Origin: JAIBDK01 sp965261915
GTDB taxonomy: Bacteria; Pseudomonadota; Gammaproteobacteria; Arenicellales; Poriferihabitantaceae
Direction: 5' to 3'
DNA: 64,000 nucleotides
Assembly (NCBI GenBank): GCA_965261915.1
Contig: CBDHDW010000013.1
Span: forward strand, 3,038,001 to 3,102,000
Numbering within the stretch: the first letter of the stretch is position 1; each line of letters starts with the position of its first letter. Positions 16,024-24,556 of this stretch are shown here, one piece after another. A program made the translations under genes and the position numbers. Below the pieces are notes generated by a model. It did not search any database. It was not told where the DNA came from and was given only the letters and a program-made list of their open reading frames with translations.

Positions 16024-16719
16024 ATGCCAGATCGCAAAAAGGACGATTGCCATCCGCTTTTAAAATCACTGTCTGAGCAGGATGTGCGGGATCTGTTAAA
16101 ACAGTCCGAGTCGAGGCGATTCAAGAAAGATGATCAGATTGTTCGGGTTAGGGATCGTGATACAAATCTGTATCTGATTCATTCCGGCCTGGTTCGGGTA
16201 ATGTTATTTTCATCAGAAGGCAAGGAAGTCAGTTTTGTTGATATCGGGACAGGGGGTAACTTTGGCGAACTTTCCGCCATTGACAATCAGCCAAGATCGG
16301 CGAATGTGATTGCATTGCACGATGTTGAAATTACGATAGTTCCCGCAAAAGCACTACTGGCAGTACTGCAAAAATATCCTGATGTGTGTATCGAATTATT
16401 GCAGCAGTTAACCTCAATTGTGCGTCGATTGTGTGATCGGATATTCGAATACTCTACGCTTGAGGTGCCGCATAGAATTCGCCTGGAGCTGTTGCGTCTG
16501 GCGCGAGAGCATCCGGCTGCTGATGGTTTTGCGGCGGTTGCTAATCCGCCAACTCAGGTTGAACTGGCTAGCCGTCTAAGCTGTACTCGTGAGGCCGTGA
16601 GTCGTGAATACAATAACCTTGAAACACTCGGCATCATTCGACGCCAGCGCAAGCTTTTGTGTATTGATGACGTTGTGCAGCTAGAAGAGATGGTCGATGG
16701 CATGTCCATTGGCATCTGA
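16024..16719 (+). CDS. Crp/Fnr-family transcriptional regulator
   Basis: An N-terminal cyclic-nucleotide-binding domain carries the phosphate-binding cassette FGELSAIDNQPRSANV, close to the Crp consensus, so cAMP or a related nucleotide is a plausible ligand. A long dimer helix (about 110-145) leads to the C-terminal winged helix with TQVELASRLSCTREAVSRE and LGIIRR. There are no Fnr-type N-terminal cysteine clusters. Length 231. It lies between the barrel gene and a NUDIX gene; target genes are unknown. Confidence 0.88.
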   Translation: MPDRKKDDCHPLLKSLSEQDVRDLLKQSESRRFKKDDQIVRVRDRDTNLYLIHSGLVRVMLFSSEGKEVSFVDIGTGGNFGELSAIDNQPRSANVIALHDVEITIVPAKALLAVLQKYPDVCIELLQQLTSIVRRLCDRIFEYSTLEVPHRIRLELLRLAREHPAADGFAAVANPPTQVELASRLSCTREAVSREYNNLETLGIIRRQRKLLCIDDVVQLEEMVDGMSIGI

Positions 16720-16743
16720 GATAGAAAATTGGGTGGAGATATA

Positions 16744-17310
16744 ATGCAGTATGCAGAACTTCAATCACGGCTTAAAAGTTCAAAATCGATACTGATCAAT
16801 AAGCCAGACTGTCGGCAAGCTTCCGTTGCCTTGCTGGTTAGCGATATTAGCGGACGGATTGAATTGTTCTTTATTGAGCGAGCGCGAAATGAAAATGATC
16901 CCTGGTCTGGGCAAATTGCCTTTCCCGGTGGAAACTTCGAGCAGGAAGATAAGATTTTATTGTCAACGGCAATTCGTGAAACCCGCGAGGAAGTGGGGAT
17001 AACCCTTGCGCCGGAAAATGTCCTGGGTCGTCTGGATGATCAGCAAGGCAGGAGTAACTACCGTGAACTTCCGTTGGTAATCAGCTGTTTTGTATTCGAT
17101 CTATACACTGAACAGAAGATTCAGAATAATCTGGAGGTCGAGGATAGTTTCTGGATTCCGCTAGATCATCTGCTTAACCCCCAAAACCAGTTTGAATACT
17201 ACACGAGCTATGCTCCGGATCCTTATCCTGCCGTTAGACTGGATCGCGACAGGGTGTTGTGGGGCCTAACCTATCGTTTCGTGCAAATGTTTTTAAAAAC
17301 CATAGAGTAG
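16744..17310 (+). CDS. NUDIX hydrolase, CoA pyrophosphatase type
   Basis: Predicted to cleave the pyrophosphate of coenzyme A or its derivatives, by resemblance to NudL. The family UPF0035-like motif (ENDPWSGQIAFPGG) runs into the NUDIX box GGNFEQEDKILLSTAIRETR plus EEVGI. I place the start at ATG 16744, after the ribosome-binding sequence GGGTGGAG, rather than at an upstream TTG. Length 188 matches. It is 24 bases downstream of the Crp-like gene and probably co-transcribed. Confidence 0.85.
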   Translation: MQYAELQSRLKSSKSILINKPDCRQASVALLVSDISGRIELFFIERARNENDPWSGQIAFPGGNFEQEDKILLSTAIRETREEVGITLAPENVLGRLDDQQGRSNYRELPLVISCFVFDLYTEQKIQNNLEVEDSFWIPLDHLLNPQNQFEYYTSYAPDPYPAVRLDRDRVLWGLTYRFVQMFLKTIE

Positions 17311-17330
17311 AGAGAAATACGGTCTACTCT
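17304..17330. terminator. Possible bidirectional terminator hairpin
   Basis: Perfect 8-bp arms AGAGTAGA and TCTACTCT around an 11-base loop overlap the stop codons of the convergent genes ending at 17310 and 17324. T-rich sequence follows only weakly on either side (TTAAGTTT and TTTTTAAA), so termination strength is uncertain. Confidence 0.45.
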
Positions 17331-17986
17331 TTAAGTTTGATCACGAGCCTGGAATCTTCAACTTTGACAAAATCCACCCCATCTGAAAAAGCCTTCCAGA
17401 ACCCCGCTTCACCGAACTCACTGATTAGATCAACGTTTTTCAACCCACCTAGCCAGGCATTGGGAATCGGAACACCCATAATACTAACGCCTTTAAGAAT
17501 CACAATCGGGCGTTGATCGGCATACGACATTTCAAGTCCTGCGGAAAGCTTTACAGTCTTACCTCCGATCACGGGAAAATCCGCATCTAAAGGGATTAGG
17601 AGTTTCGCACTTGCCAGATCTTCAGACAGGTCAATTGCCAGCCGATGAGCAAGATCAGTATTATTGGCAAGCATGGAATTGAGTTCGCGCTCATTCAGCT
17701 CGATTTGCCTGTCATCGTCACTTTCAGTGTATTTTTCTGGTTGTAATGAATTGCTTTGTTGATCCTGAGTATTGCCATCTTCGTCCTGGGTCCAGCCCCT
17801 AAAGGCCTGAATTTTTTCTTCAAGCAAAGTCTGTTCTGAGCTATTCAGCGTAACCAGGGTGAATTCTCGCGGGAATACGTACTTGGTCAGCACCCAAAAC
17901 GTGATCCCTACGGATAGCACCATGCTAATGATGATGATTGCTGTCGTTTTCAGGCAGCCGTCTGATTGTTTTTCGATTGGGCTCAT
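17324..17986 (-). CDS. Membrane-anchored protein of unknown function
   Basis: Not recognised. A short cytoplasmic N-terminus is followed by one membrane segment (TAIIIISMVLSVGITFWVLT, residues 15-34). A polar linker rich in D, E and Q then leads to a folded domain from about residue 95 (NERELNSMLANNTDLAHRLA, then LIPLDADFPVIGGKTVKLSA). The pattern suggests an inner-membrane anchored periplasmic domain. It ends facing the NUDIX gene and starts upstream of, and divergent from, mraZ, separated by 275 bases. Confidence 0.6.
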   Translation of the reverse strand: MSPIEKQSDGCLKTTAIIIISMVLSVGITFWVLTKYVFPREFTLVTLNSSEQTLLEEKIQAFRGWTQDEDGNTQDQQSNSLQPEKYTESDDDRQIELNERELNSMLANNTDLAHRLAIDLSEDLASAKLLIPLDADFPVIGGKTVKLSAGLEMSYADQRPIVILKGVSIMGVPIPNAWLGGLKNVDLISEFGEAGFWKAFSDGVDFVKVEDSRLVIKLKE

Positions 17987-18179
17987 TTTAATTAGATTTT
18001 CGATTTATATTGTAGTTGGTGCGTTTTTACAAGGCTGATCGAGATAGTCCGTTAACTTCTTATTTGTAAATAAACTGTTACCAACATAAGCTAGAAACCA
18101 CTTTAACTAAATAGTTGTAAATCCGGAATTTCTCCTTATAAATCAACGTCTTTTTAGTATCAAATTAACCTGATTTTTC

Positions 18180-18208
18180 TTGACAGAATCGTAGTCCGCT
18201 CCTATAGT
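18180..18208 (+). promoter_or_regulatory. Sigma-70 promoter for the mraZ division cluster
   Basis: TTGACA (18180-18185) and TATAGT (18203-18208) are separated by 17 bases, a near-ideal sigma-70 promoter. Transcription would begin near 18215, immediately at the MraZ boxes and about 45 bases before mraZ. The position corresponds to the main dcw promoter (Pmra) of other gammaproteobacteria. Confidence 0.8.
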
Positions 18209-18217
18209 GTCGAAAAG

Positions 18218-18232
18218 TGGGTAATTGTGGGA
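18218..18232 (+). promoter_or_regulatory. MraZ-binding boxes (two TGGGN repeats)
   Basis: TGGGT (18218-18222) and TGGGA (18228-18232) have a 10-base period, one helical turn, matching the MraZ operator pattern of TGGGN repeats spaced by 5 bases. A third motif downstream (TCCCA) is in inverse orientation. Their place just after the promoter fits autorepression by MraZ. Confidence 0.7.
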
Positions 18233-18261
18233 AATAATCCCATCAAATTCAAATTTTAACG

Positions 18262-18720
18262 ATGATTCGCGGCACAAATTTACTCAATCTTGACAGTAAA
18301 GGTCGACTGGCTATACCCAGTTGCTATCGTGATGCTGTTCATGAGCGGTGTGACGGAAAAATGGTTGTTACCGTGAATAATACCAAAGAATACTGTCTTT
18401 GGTTATATCCGATGGATGAATGGCTTGAGGTTGAGAAAAAAATTGTTTCTTTATCGAGTTTTAACTCGGAGCATCAAGCTTTGAAGCGATTCCTGCTGGG
18501 TCAGGCAAGTGATGTAGACATGGATGGCAGCGGTCGAATATTGCTGCCGGCACCCCTGCGAGAGTTCGCGATGATGAAAAAAGCCGTAGTTTTGGTTGGT
18601 CAGGGTAATAAATTTGAGATCTGGAGCGAGGAATTGTGGAACGCAAAACGCAGTCAATGGCTTGAAGAGCCCCTTGATACCGGCAATCTATCCATCGAAA
18701 TGGAGCAGCTTTCGCTATAG
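18262..18720 (+). CDS. mraZ: Transcriptional regulator MraZ
   Basis: First gene of the division and cell-wall cluster. Its product is a ring-forming AbrB-like DNA-binding protein that represses its own operon. Two similar halves each carry the core motif: LDSKGRLAIPSCYRD near residue 10 and DMDGSGRILLPAPLRE near residue 88. Length 152 equals that of E. coli. It begins with MIRGTNLLNLD and is followed by rsmH after 4 bases. Confidence 0.96.
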   Translation: MIRGTNLLNLDSKGRLAIPSCYRDAVHERCDGKMVVTVNNTKEYCLWLYPMDEWLEVEKKIVSLSSFNSEHQALKRFLLGQASDVDMDGSGRILLPAPLREFAMMKKAVVLVGQGNKFEIWSEELWNAKRSQWLEEPLDTGNLSIEMEQLSL

Positions 18721-18724
18721 GAAC

Positions 18725-19657
18725 ATGAATTCAGTCGCTCACATTCCGGTTTTATTCAACGAGGTTGTACAGGCGCTGGAAGCAATGCCTGGTGATCTGG
18801 TTGTCGACGCCACTTACGGCAGAGGAGGGCATGCCAATGCAATCCTGGAACGGTTACAGGGCAAAGGCAAATTGATCGTTATTGATAGAGATCCGGATGC
18901 GATACAACACGCTAACAACAATCTGGCTGCCCATGAGCATGTTGAGATCATACACTCGTCTTTTTCAAATCTGAAAAACCTGCTCGAACAGCGCGGGGTC
19001 TACGGTCAGGTTGATGCCATATTGTTTGACTTTGGCGTATCGTCTCCGCAACTGGATACTTCGGAACGAGGTTTTTCATTTCAAAAAGACGGTCCGCTCG
19101 ATATGCGAATGGATACAACGCAGAAGATAACGGCGCAATCAGTAATCAATGATCTCGAGGAGCCTGATCTTGCGCGAATACTGAAAGAATACGGCGAAGA
19201 GCGCTTTGCCAGACGAATAGCCCGAAAGATAAAGGCGCAGTTATCAGAAGGCCCGATTGAATCCACGGCGCAGTTGGCCAAGCTGGTGAGTGCGGCGATC
19301 CCGAAATTCGAAAAAGGAAAGCATCCGGCAACCAGAACCTTTCAGGCGATTCGAATTGCAGTTAATCGGGAGTTGATGGAGATCGAGGATGTATTGCCTC
19401 AGGCTGTCGAAGCGCTTGCATCCGGCGGGCGGTTGGTGGTGATGAGTTTCCATTCTCTTGAAGATCGCATCGTAAAGCGATTTTTTAAACTCCAAAGCAA
19501 GGGGGATCCGTTTCCGATTGACCTGCCGGTGACTGCAGATATGTTGAAACCAAAATTAAACCTCGTCAGCAAACCGATACGGGCAAACGATGATGAAATC
19601 GATTCAAACGTTAGATCCCGGAGTGCGATTTTGCGAATTGCGAAAAAAGTCGCATAG
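18725..19657 (+). CDS. rsmH: 16S rRNA m4C1402 methyltransferase RsmH
   Basis: Adds the N4-methyl group to C1402 in the ribosomal P site using SAM. It starts MNSVAHIPVLFNEVVQALEA; the SAM motif is VVDATYGRGGHA, with LFDFGVSSPQLD and RGFSFQKDGPLDMRMD following, and VVMSFHSLEDRIVKRFF near the end. I set the start at ATG 18725, since the longer open frame overlaps mraZ. The 310-residue length fits. Confidence 0.95.
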   Translation: MNSVAHIPVLFNEVVQALEAMPGDLVVDATYGRGGHANAILERLQGKGKLIVIDRDPDAIQHANNNLAAHEHVEIIHSSFSNLKNLLEQRGVYGQVDAILFDFGVSSPQLDTSERGFSFQKDGPLDMRMDTTQKITAQSVINDLEEPDLARILKEYGEERFARRIARKIKAQLSEGPIESTAQLAKLVSAAIPKFEKGKHPATRTFQAIRIAVNRELMEIEDVLPQAVEALASGGRLVVMSFHSLEDRIVKRFFKLQSKGDPFPIDLPVTADMLKPKLNLVSKPIRANDDEIDSNVRSRSAILRIAKKVA

Positions 19658-19670
19658 GCTGAAAAGACAG

Positions 19671-19949
19671 ATGATCAATTCCAAATCAATCTTGTTGCTT
19701 ATCCTGCTGCTCGGAAGTGCCTTGACAGTAGTCACGATTCGTCATGAAAACAGGATTGCGTTTGTTGAGCTGGAAAAACAGGAAAAACGCCGAGATGAAT
19801 TACAAACGCAATGGGGGCGATTGATGCTTGAAAAAGCGACCTGGATAATGGAGCAAAATATTGCTGAAAATGCGGGGCTGCGCCTGGGGATGTTACCGCC
19901 GAAGCCCGAGCGAATCATCACTGTCCAGCTTCAGGGGGTAGATCAATGA
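19671..19949 (+). CDS. ftsL: Cell division protein FtsL
   Basis: Small bitopic divisome protein that joins FtsB and FtsQ and helps activate FtsW-FtsI. It has a short cytoplasmic tail, one membrane helix (ILLLILLLGSALTVVTI) and a periplasmic coiled coil (VELEKQEKRRDELQTQWGRL). The ATG at 19671 gives 92 residues, close to the Pseudomonas form. An upstream in-frame start at 19590 would overlap rsmH. Position between rsmH and ftsI supports the call. Confidence 0.9.
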   Translation: MINSKSILLLILLLGSALTVVTIRHENRIAFVELEKQEKRRDELQTQWGRLMLEKATWIMEQNIAENAGLRLGMLPPKPERIITVQLQGVDQ

Positions 19950-19962
19950 GGTTGAGTGGGAT

Positions 19963-21633
19963 ATGACTCGGCTTAAAACAATAAAAGCCCCACCGCTTTG
20001 GCGGCAGCATTTCGTTTTAGCGGTTATGCTAAGCGTTTTTGGGTTGCTTGCATTTCGCGTGGTGCAGCTGCAGACCCAGGAAAGTGAAATGTTAAGGGTG
20101 CAGGGAGATAATCGCTCTCTGCGAGATGTGCGTATTCCTCCCTTGCGCGGCAAAATCCTGGATCGCAACGGTGAAGTGTTATCGGTGAGTACCCCAGTGG
20201 ATTCTCTGGTAGCGGACCCGGCGCTTTTCTGTGAACATGCAGAGCAATGGAGTCCAATGATCGAGCTTATTGGTGCGACAAAAGAGTCGATTGATAAAAC
20301 CTGCGAGCGCTTCTCGAATGCTGACTTTATGTACATTGAAAGAAGGCTTCCCCCGGCCGTTGTTAGCCAGGTTCTGGATTTGGATATACCTGGGGTGGAG
20401 GTGCGAAGAGAGTACAAGCGATATTTCCCGGGTGGTCCGGTAAGCGCGCATCTGCTCGGATTTACCGATATTGATGACAATGGTCAGGAAGGTTTGGAGC
20501 TTGCCTATGACCGAAAACTGAAAGGTATCGAAGGCAAAAAGCGTGTCCGCAAGGACCTTGCAGGCCACTACGTTGAAAGCGTAGCAAGCCTTCAGCCGGT
20601 TCGGCATGGTGAAGACCTGACTATCAGTATTGATCAACGAGTGCAGTCGCTGGCGAGCCGATATCTGGAATCTGCAGTTCTCAAACACGAGGCATCGGGC
20701 GGCAGTGTAGTGGTGATCGCAATCCCGAGCGGTGAAATCCTGGTAATGGTGAATTCTCCCCAGTTTAACCCTAACGACCGCAGTACTTTGAGCGGAGGTC
20801 GCTTTCGCAACCGTTCAGTGACAGACGTCATAGAACCGGGCTCAACGGCAAAGCCTTTCACCATCGCCATGGCGCTCGAAAGTGGCAACTATGATGCGGC
20901 TTCGATGGTAGAAACCTCTCCGGGTTACCACGTTATATCCGGGCACACGATTCGAGATGTGCACGATTATGGGGAAATTTCAGTGCATGATGTGATTGTG
21001 TATTCAAGCAATGTGGGTTCCGCCAGGATTGCGTTGTCTTTTCCATTTGATGATTTGTTTGAAACTTTTCAGGCTGTCGGCTTTGGTCAGGTCGCCGCTG
21101 CACTACCCGGAGAAATTTCAGGAGGATTGAAAAAACGAACACGACCCATTGAGCACGCCACGTTTTCATATGGCTATGGGTTTTCCGTAACGCCGTTACA
21201 GCTTGCACGCGCCTATACTGTTTTTGCCACCGACGGAACGCTATTGCCGGTAACCCTGAATCGTCAGCCAGATGGTTTTAAAGCGCAGGGACAACGGGTG
21301 TTCAGTGCGGAAACGGCAGCAGATGTTCGTCGTATGCTGGAAACCGTTGCAACGCCCGAGGGTACGGCGAGAAAGGCAAGAATTCCGCGTTATCGCATCG
21401 GCGGGAAAACCGGGACTACTCATAAGTTAATAGACGGAAACTATATCAATAAACGATATGTGTCTTTGTTTGCAGGGATGGGTCCCATTAGTGATCCCAA
21501 GTTTGTGATGGTGGTTTCAATAGATGACCCTCGTGGTCAGTTTTACTATGGCGGCGATGTCGCTGCACCGGTGTTTTCCAGTTTGATGCAGGACCTGATG
21601 CGTTTGTACAACGTGAAGCCCGACAAAATCTGA
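19963..21633 (+). CDS. ftsI: Septal peptidoglycan transpeptidase FtsI (PBP3)
   Basis: Class B penicillin-binding protein that crosslinks septal peptidoglycan. One N-terminal membrane helix (FVLAVMLSVFGLLAFRVVQL) precedes the dimerisation domain (RGKILDRNGEVLSVSTPVDS). The transpeptidase domain has SxxK in EPGSTAKPFTI, SxN in YSSNVGSAR and KTGT in GGKTGTTHKL. At 556 residues it is normal. It is part of the contiguous dcw operon. Confidence 0.96.
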   Translation: MTRLKTIKAPPLWRQHFVLAVMLSVFGLLAFRVVQLQTQESEMLRVQGDNRSLRDVRIPPLRGKILDRNGEVLSVSTPVDSLVADPALFCEHAEQWSPMIELIGATKESIDKTCERFSNADFMYIERRLPPAVVSQVLDLDIPGVEVRREYKRYFPGGPVSAHLLGFTDIDDNGQEGLELAYDRKLKGIEGKKRVRKDLAGHYVESVASLQPVRHGEDLTISIDQRVQSLASRYLESAVLKHEASGGSVVVIAIPSGEILVMVNSPQFNPNDRSTLSGGRFRNRSVTDVIEPGSTAKPFTIAMALESGNYDAASMVETSPGYHVISGHTIRDVHDYGEISVHDVIVYSSNVGSARIALSFPFDDLFETFQAVGFGQVAAALPGEISGGLKKRTRPIEHATFSYGYGFSVTPLQLARAYTVFATDGTLLPVTLNRQPDGFKAQGQRVFSAETAADVRRMLETVATPEGTARKARIPRYRIGGKTGTTHKLIDGNYINKRYVSLFAGMGPISDPKFVMVVSIDDPRGQFYYGGDVAAPVFSSLMQDLMRLYNVKPDKI

Positions 21634-21641
21634 TCAAGAAT

Positions 21642-23168
21642 ATGGCAAGAGCTTACGTGACAGATCGAAACCGAAGACCGTTAACTGCATCAGCCGACGC
21701 ATTGGTTCTTGGTAAATTGCTGGAGGGCATTGCCAGCATTGACCCTGTCTTTAATAGAAAGATCGGTGCATTACAGTTAAATAGTCAACTGGTCGAATCT
21801 GGTGATGTGTTTATCGCGTTACCCGGCATGACCGCAGATGGACGTGATTATATTGATAGTGCCGTTCAGAAAGATGCTTCGGTGGTCTTGTTTGAAAAAC
21901 AGGCAAGCACGCGATCAGACGGTATGGTTCGCGATACACTGTTGGTTGGGGTGAATAATCTCAAACATAAACTGGGTTATATCGCGTCTCGATATCATAC
22001 AAATCCGTCCCGTGCACTTAACGTAATTGGATTGACCGGGACCAATGGCAAGACCACGACTGCCTATCTGGTTGCACAAGCGTTGTCGTTCTGTGATATC
22101 CCGTGTGCCTACTCCGGAACCATCGGTTCAGGCTGGGTTGAAAATTTAAAACCGGTTGAGCTGACTACTGCGGATTCGATTACCCTGCAAAGTCAGTTAG
22201 CTGAATTTGTTTCTCAAAATGCCAAAGCGCTGACCATTGAGGTTTCATCACATGGTCTGGATCAGGGGCGTGCAAATGCGGTTGAATTTCAAACTGCGGT
22301 TTTTACAAACCTGACACAGGATCATCTGGATTATCACCAGACCATGGAAGCATATGCTAAGGCGAAACAAAGGCTATTCGAATTCGATTCGCTTCAATCC
22401 GTGGTGATTAACAGTGACGATTCATTTGGACGTGTGCTGATTGAGGTGTGCGAAAAACGTCAACTGAAATGCATTCGATACGGTCTTCAATCAGGTGATC
22501 TTCGTGCAGGTAATATTGTGCTTAGTGATCGCGGAATGAAATTTGATGTCGATGAGGGCGGTCATTCTGTTACCGTTTCTGCATCAATGATTGGGCGGGT
22601 GAATGTCTATAATCTTTTGGCAACAATCGGCGTATTGCGGGCAAACAACATCGATATGAATGCCATTGCCGCTTTGTTGCCGCAGCTTAAAGCGCCGCCC
22701 GGCCGCATGGAATTGTACCGGTATAGCCAGGCGCAGCCGGGTGTGGTAGTTGATTTTGCGCATACCCCTGATGCGCTCGAACGGGCACTTCAATCGCTGC
22801 GCGAATTGTGTCGCGGAAAGCTGATTGTGGTATTTGGCTGCGGCGGTGATCGTGATCAGGTTAAGCGACCACAAATGGGAGCAGCAGCTGAAACCGGTGC
22901 AGATGAAGTTATTGTTACCGATGACAATCCCAGAACTGAACCTGCCGACGAAATCGTTTCGCAGATACTTGAGGGGATGAATAAGGAAGTGATCGTCCTG
23001 CACGATCGAAGACAGGCAATTCGACATGCGATCAATATGGCGACGGTAGATGATTTGATTTTGGTGGCAGGGAAGGGGCATGAGCAAACGCAATCCATTG
23101 GCGCTCAGCGGTTTGCCATGAGCGACCGAATTATGGTTCCTGAGATTCTCGCGGAGTTGGCATTGTGA
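21642..23168 (+). CDS. murE: UDP-MurNAc-L-Ala-D-Glu ligase MurE (meso-DAP adding)
   Basis: Cytoplasmic Mur ligase adding the third residue of the stem peptide. ATP-binding motif GLTGTNGKTTTAYLV is near residue 125. The DNPR motif (VTDDNPRTEPA) indicates meso-diaminopimelate as substrate, as in other Gram-negatives. Length 508. Its TGA overlaps the GTG start of murF, suggesting translational coupling. Confidence 0.95.
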   Translation: MARAYVTDRNRRPLTASADALVLGKLLEGIASIDPVFNRKIGALQLNSQLVESGDVFIALPGMTADGRDYIDSAVQKDASVVLFEKQASTRSDGMVRDTLLVGVNNLKHKLGYIASRYHTNPSRALNVIGLTGTNGKTTTAYLVAQALSFCDIPCAYSGTIGSGWVENLKPVELTTADSITLQSQLAEFVSQNAKALTIEVSSHGLDQGRANAVEFQTAVFTNLTQDHLDYHQTMEAYAKAKQRLFEFDSLQSVVINSDDSFGRVLIEVCEKRQLKCIRYGLQSGDLRAGNIVLSDRGMKFDVDEGGHSVTVSASMIGRVNVYNLLATIGVLRANNIDMNAIAALLPQLKAPPGRMELYRYSQAQPGVVVDFAHTPDALERALQSLRELCRGKLIVVFGCGGDRDQVKRPQMGAAAETGADEVIVTDDNPRTEPADEIVSQILEGMNKEVIVLHDRRQAIRHAINMATVDDLILVAGKGHEQTQSIGAQRFAMSDRIMVPEILAELAL

Positions 23169-24556
23169 TAGAGCTGTCAGAAGCTGCAAAAATTGTTCAG
23201 GGTGAGCTGCACGGTGAAAGTCAGCTGTTTTCGGCGGTGAAAAGTGATTCTCGTGAAATTGGCCCCGGCGACTTGTTTGTCGCGATTCCGGGTGAGAATT
23301 TTGACGGTCATCAGTATGTCTCTGCCGCGCTGAAGTGCGGCGCCGCAGGTGCAATGGTTTCATCTTTATCTGATAGCGGGATCTCACAAATAGAGGTCGA
23401 CAACACAACGCTTGCATTGGCTCGATTGGCGACGGAATGGCGAACCCGTTTTGGATGTCCCGTGGTTGCCATTACCGGCAGTAACGGCAAGACCACGGTC
23501 ACCAGTATGGTGGCTTCGATTCTGAATCAAACCGGCAAATGTTTGAGTCCGGTGAAAAGCTTTAATAATCAGTGGGGTGTTCCGTTAACCTTGTTGCGGA
23601 TGCGTGCAGAGCATAGTCATGCGGCGATCGAGATGGGTACCAATCATGTTGGCGAAATTGATTATTTATGCAGTATTGCGAAACCGGATATAGCGATGAT
23701 CAACAATGTATCCGCTGCGCACAGTGAAGGTTTGGGAAGCGTTGACCGAATAGCCAGAGCCAAGGCCGAAATTTTTAATGGTTTGAAAGATGGTGGGACT
23801 GCAATTCTAAATATTGATGATGAGTTCTATTGGTATTGGCAAGACTACGTCTATAACCGGGTTGAACGACCAGATCTGGTTTCATTTGGTGAATCAGAGA
23901 GTGCCGATATTATTGTTCGCAATATTCAGGCTGACTGGCGGTATTGCCAGTTTGATCTGTTGCTTAATGGCGAGGTGGTGCAGGTTTGTTTGCCGTTGGC
24001 CGGTCGACATAACGCACGCAACGCCGCCGCCGCCGCCGCCGTTGCGCTGACACTCGGGCTATCCGCTGCGGATATCCAGAAAGGCCTTGAAGCGGTTGAG
24101 GCCGTACCCGGGCGGCTAAATATTCGTCAGGGGATTAATCATGCTGTGGTAATTGACGACAGTTACAACGCTAACCCCGCATCTATAAGGGCGGCAATCA
24201 ACATGCTAAGCGAATTCAAGGGTGAGCGGTTGCTGGTATTAGGCGTGATGGCTGAACTTGGTGATGATGCAGAGCAGTTGCATGAAGCGGTGGGAGAGTA
24301 CGCACGTGATCATGGTGTGAATGCGTTGTTCAGTCTTTGCTCAGGAGCCACCGGATTGGCGAACGCCTACGCCAGAGGGTTTGGTTCTGGAGCGAGAATT
24401 TTTGAAAGCGCCGATGCTTTATCTGAACATTTAAATACTGTGCAAAAAAGTCAACTCGCAATCCTCGTCAAGGGCTCGAGATCATCGCAAATGGAGAAAG
24501 TAGTAGAAAAAATCGCAATAACTTCTGTGCAGGCAGATTGGGAGGAACGAAACTAA
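23165..24556 (+). CDS. murF: UDP-MurNAc-tripeptide D-Ala-D-Ala ligase MurF
   Basis: Adds D-Ala-D-Ala to the UDP-MurNAc tripeptide. ATP motif AITGSNGKTTVTSMV is near residue 102, with EMGTNHVGEIDYL and DDSYNANPASIRAA downstream, all typical of MurF. It uses a GTG start inside the end of murE. A run of six GCC codons (24023-24040) encodes consecutive alanines before VALTLGL. Length 463. Confidence 0.95.
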   Translation: MIELSEAAKIVQGELHGESQLFSAVKSDSREIGPGDLFVAIPGENFDGHQYVSAALKCGAAGAMVSSLSDSGISQIEVDNTTLALARLATEWRTRFGCPVVAITGSNGKTTVTSMVASILNQTGKCLSPVKSFNNQWGVPLTLLRMRAEHSHAAIEMGTNHVGEIDYLCSIAKPDIAMINNVSAAHSEGLGSVDRIARAKAEIFNGLKDGGTAILNIDDEFYWYWQDYVYNRVERPDLVSFGESESADIIVRNIQADWRYCQFDLLLNGEVVQVCLPLAGRHNARNAAAAAAVALTLGLSAADIQKGLEAVEAVPGRLNIRQGINHAVVIDDSYNANPASIRAAINMLSEFKGERLLVLGVMAELGDDAEQLHEAVGEYARDHGVNALFSLCSGATGLANAYARGFGSGARIFESADALSEHLNTVQKSQLAILVKGSRSSQMEKVVEKIAITSVQADWEERN

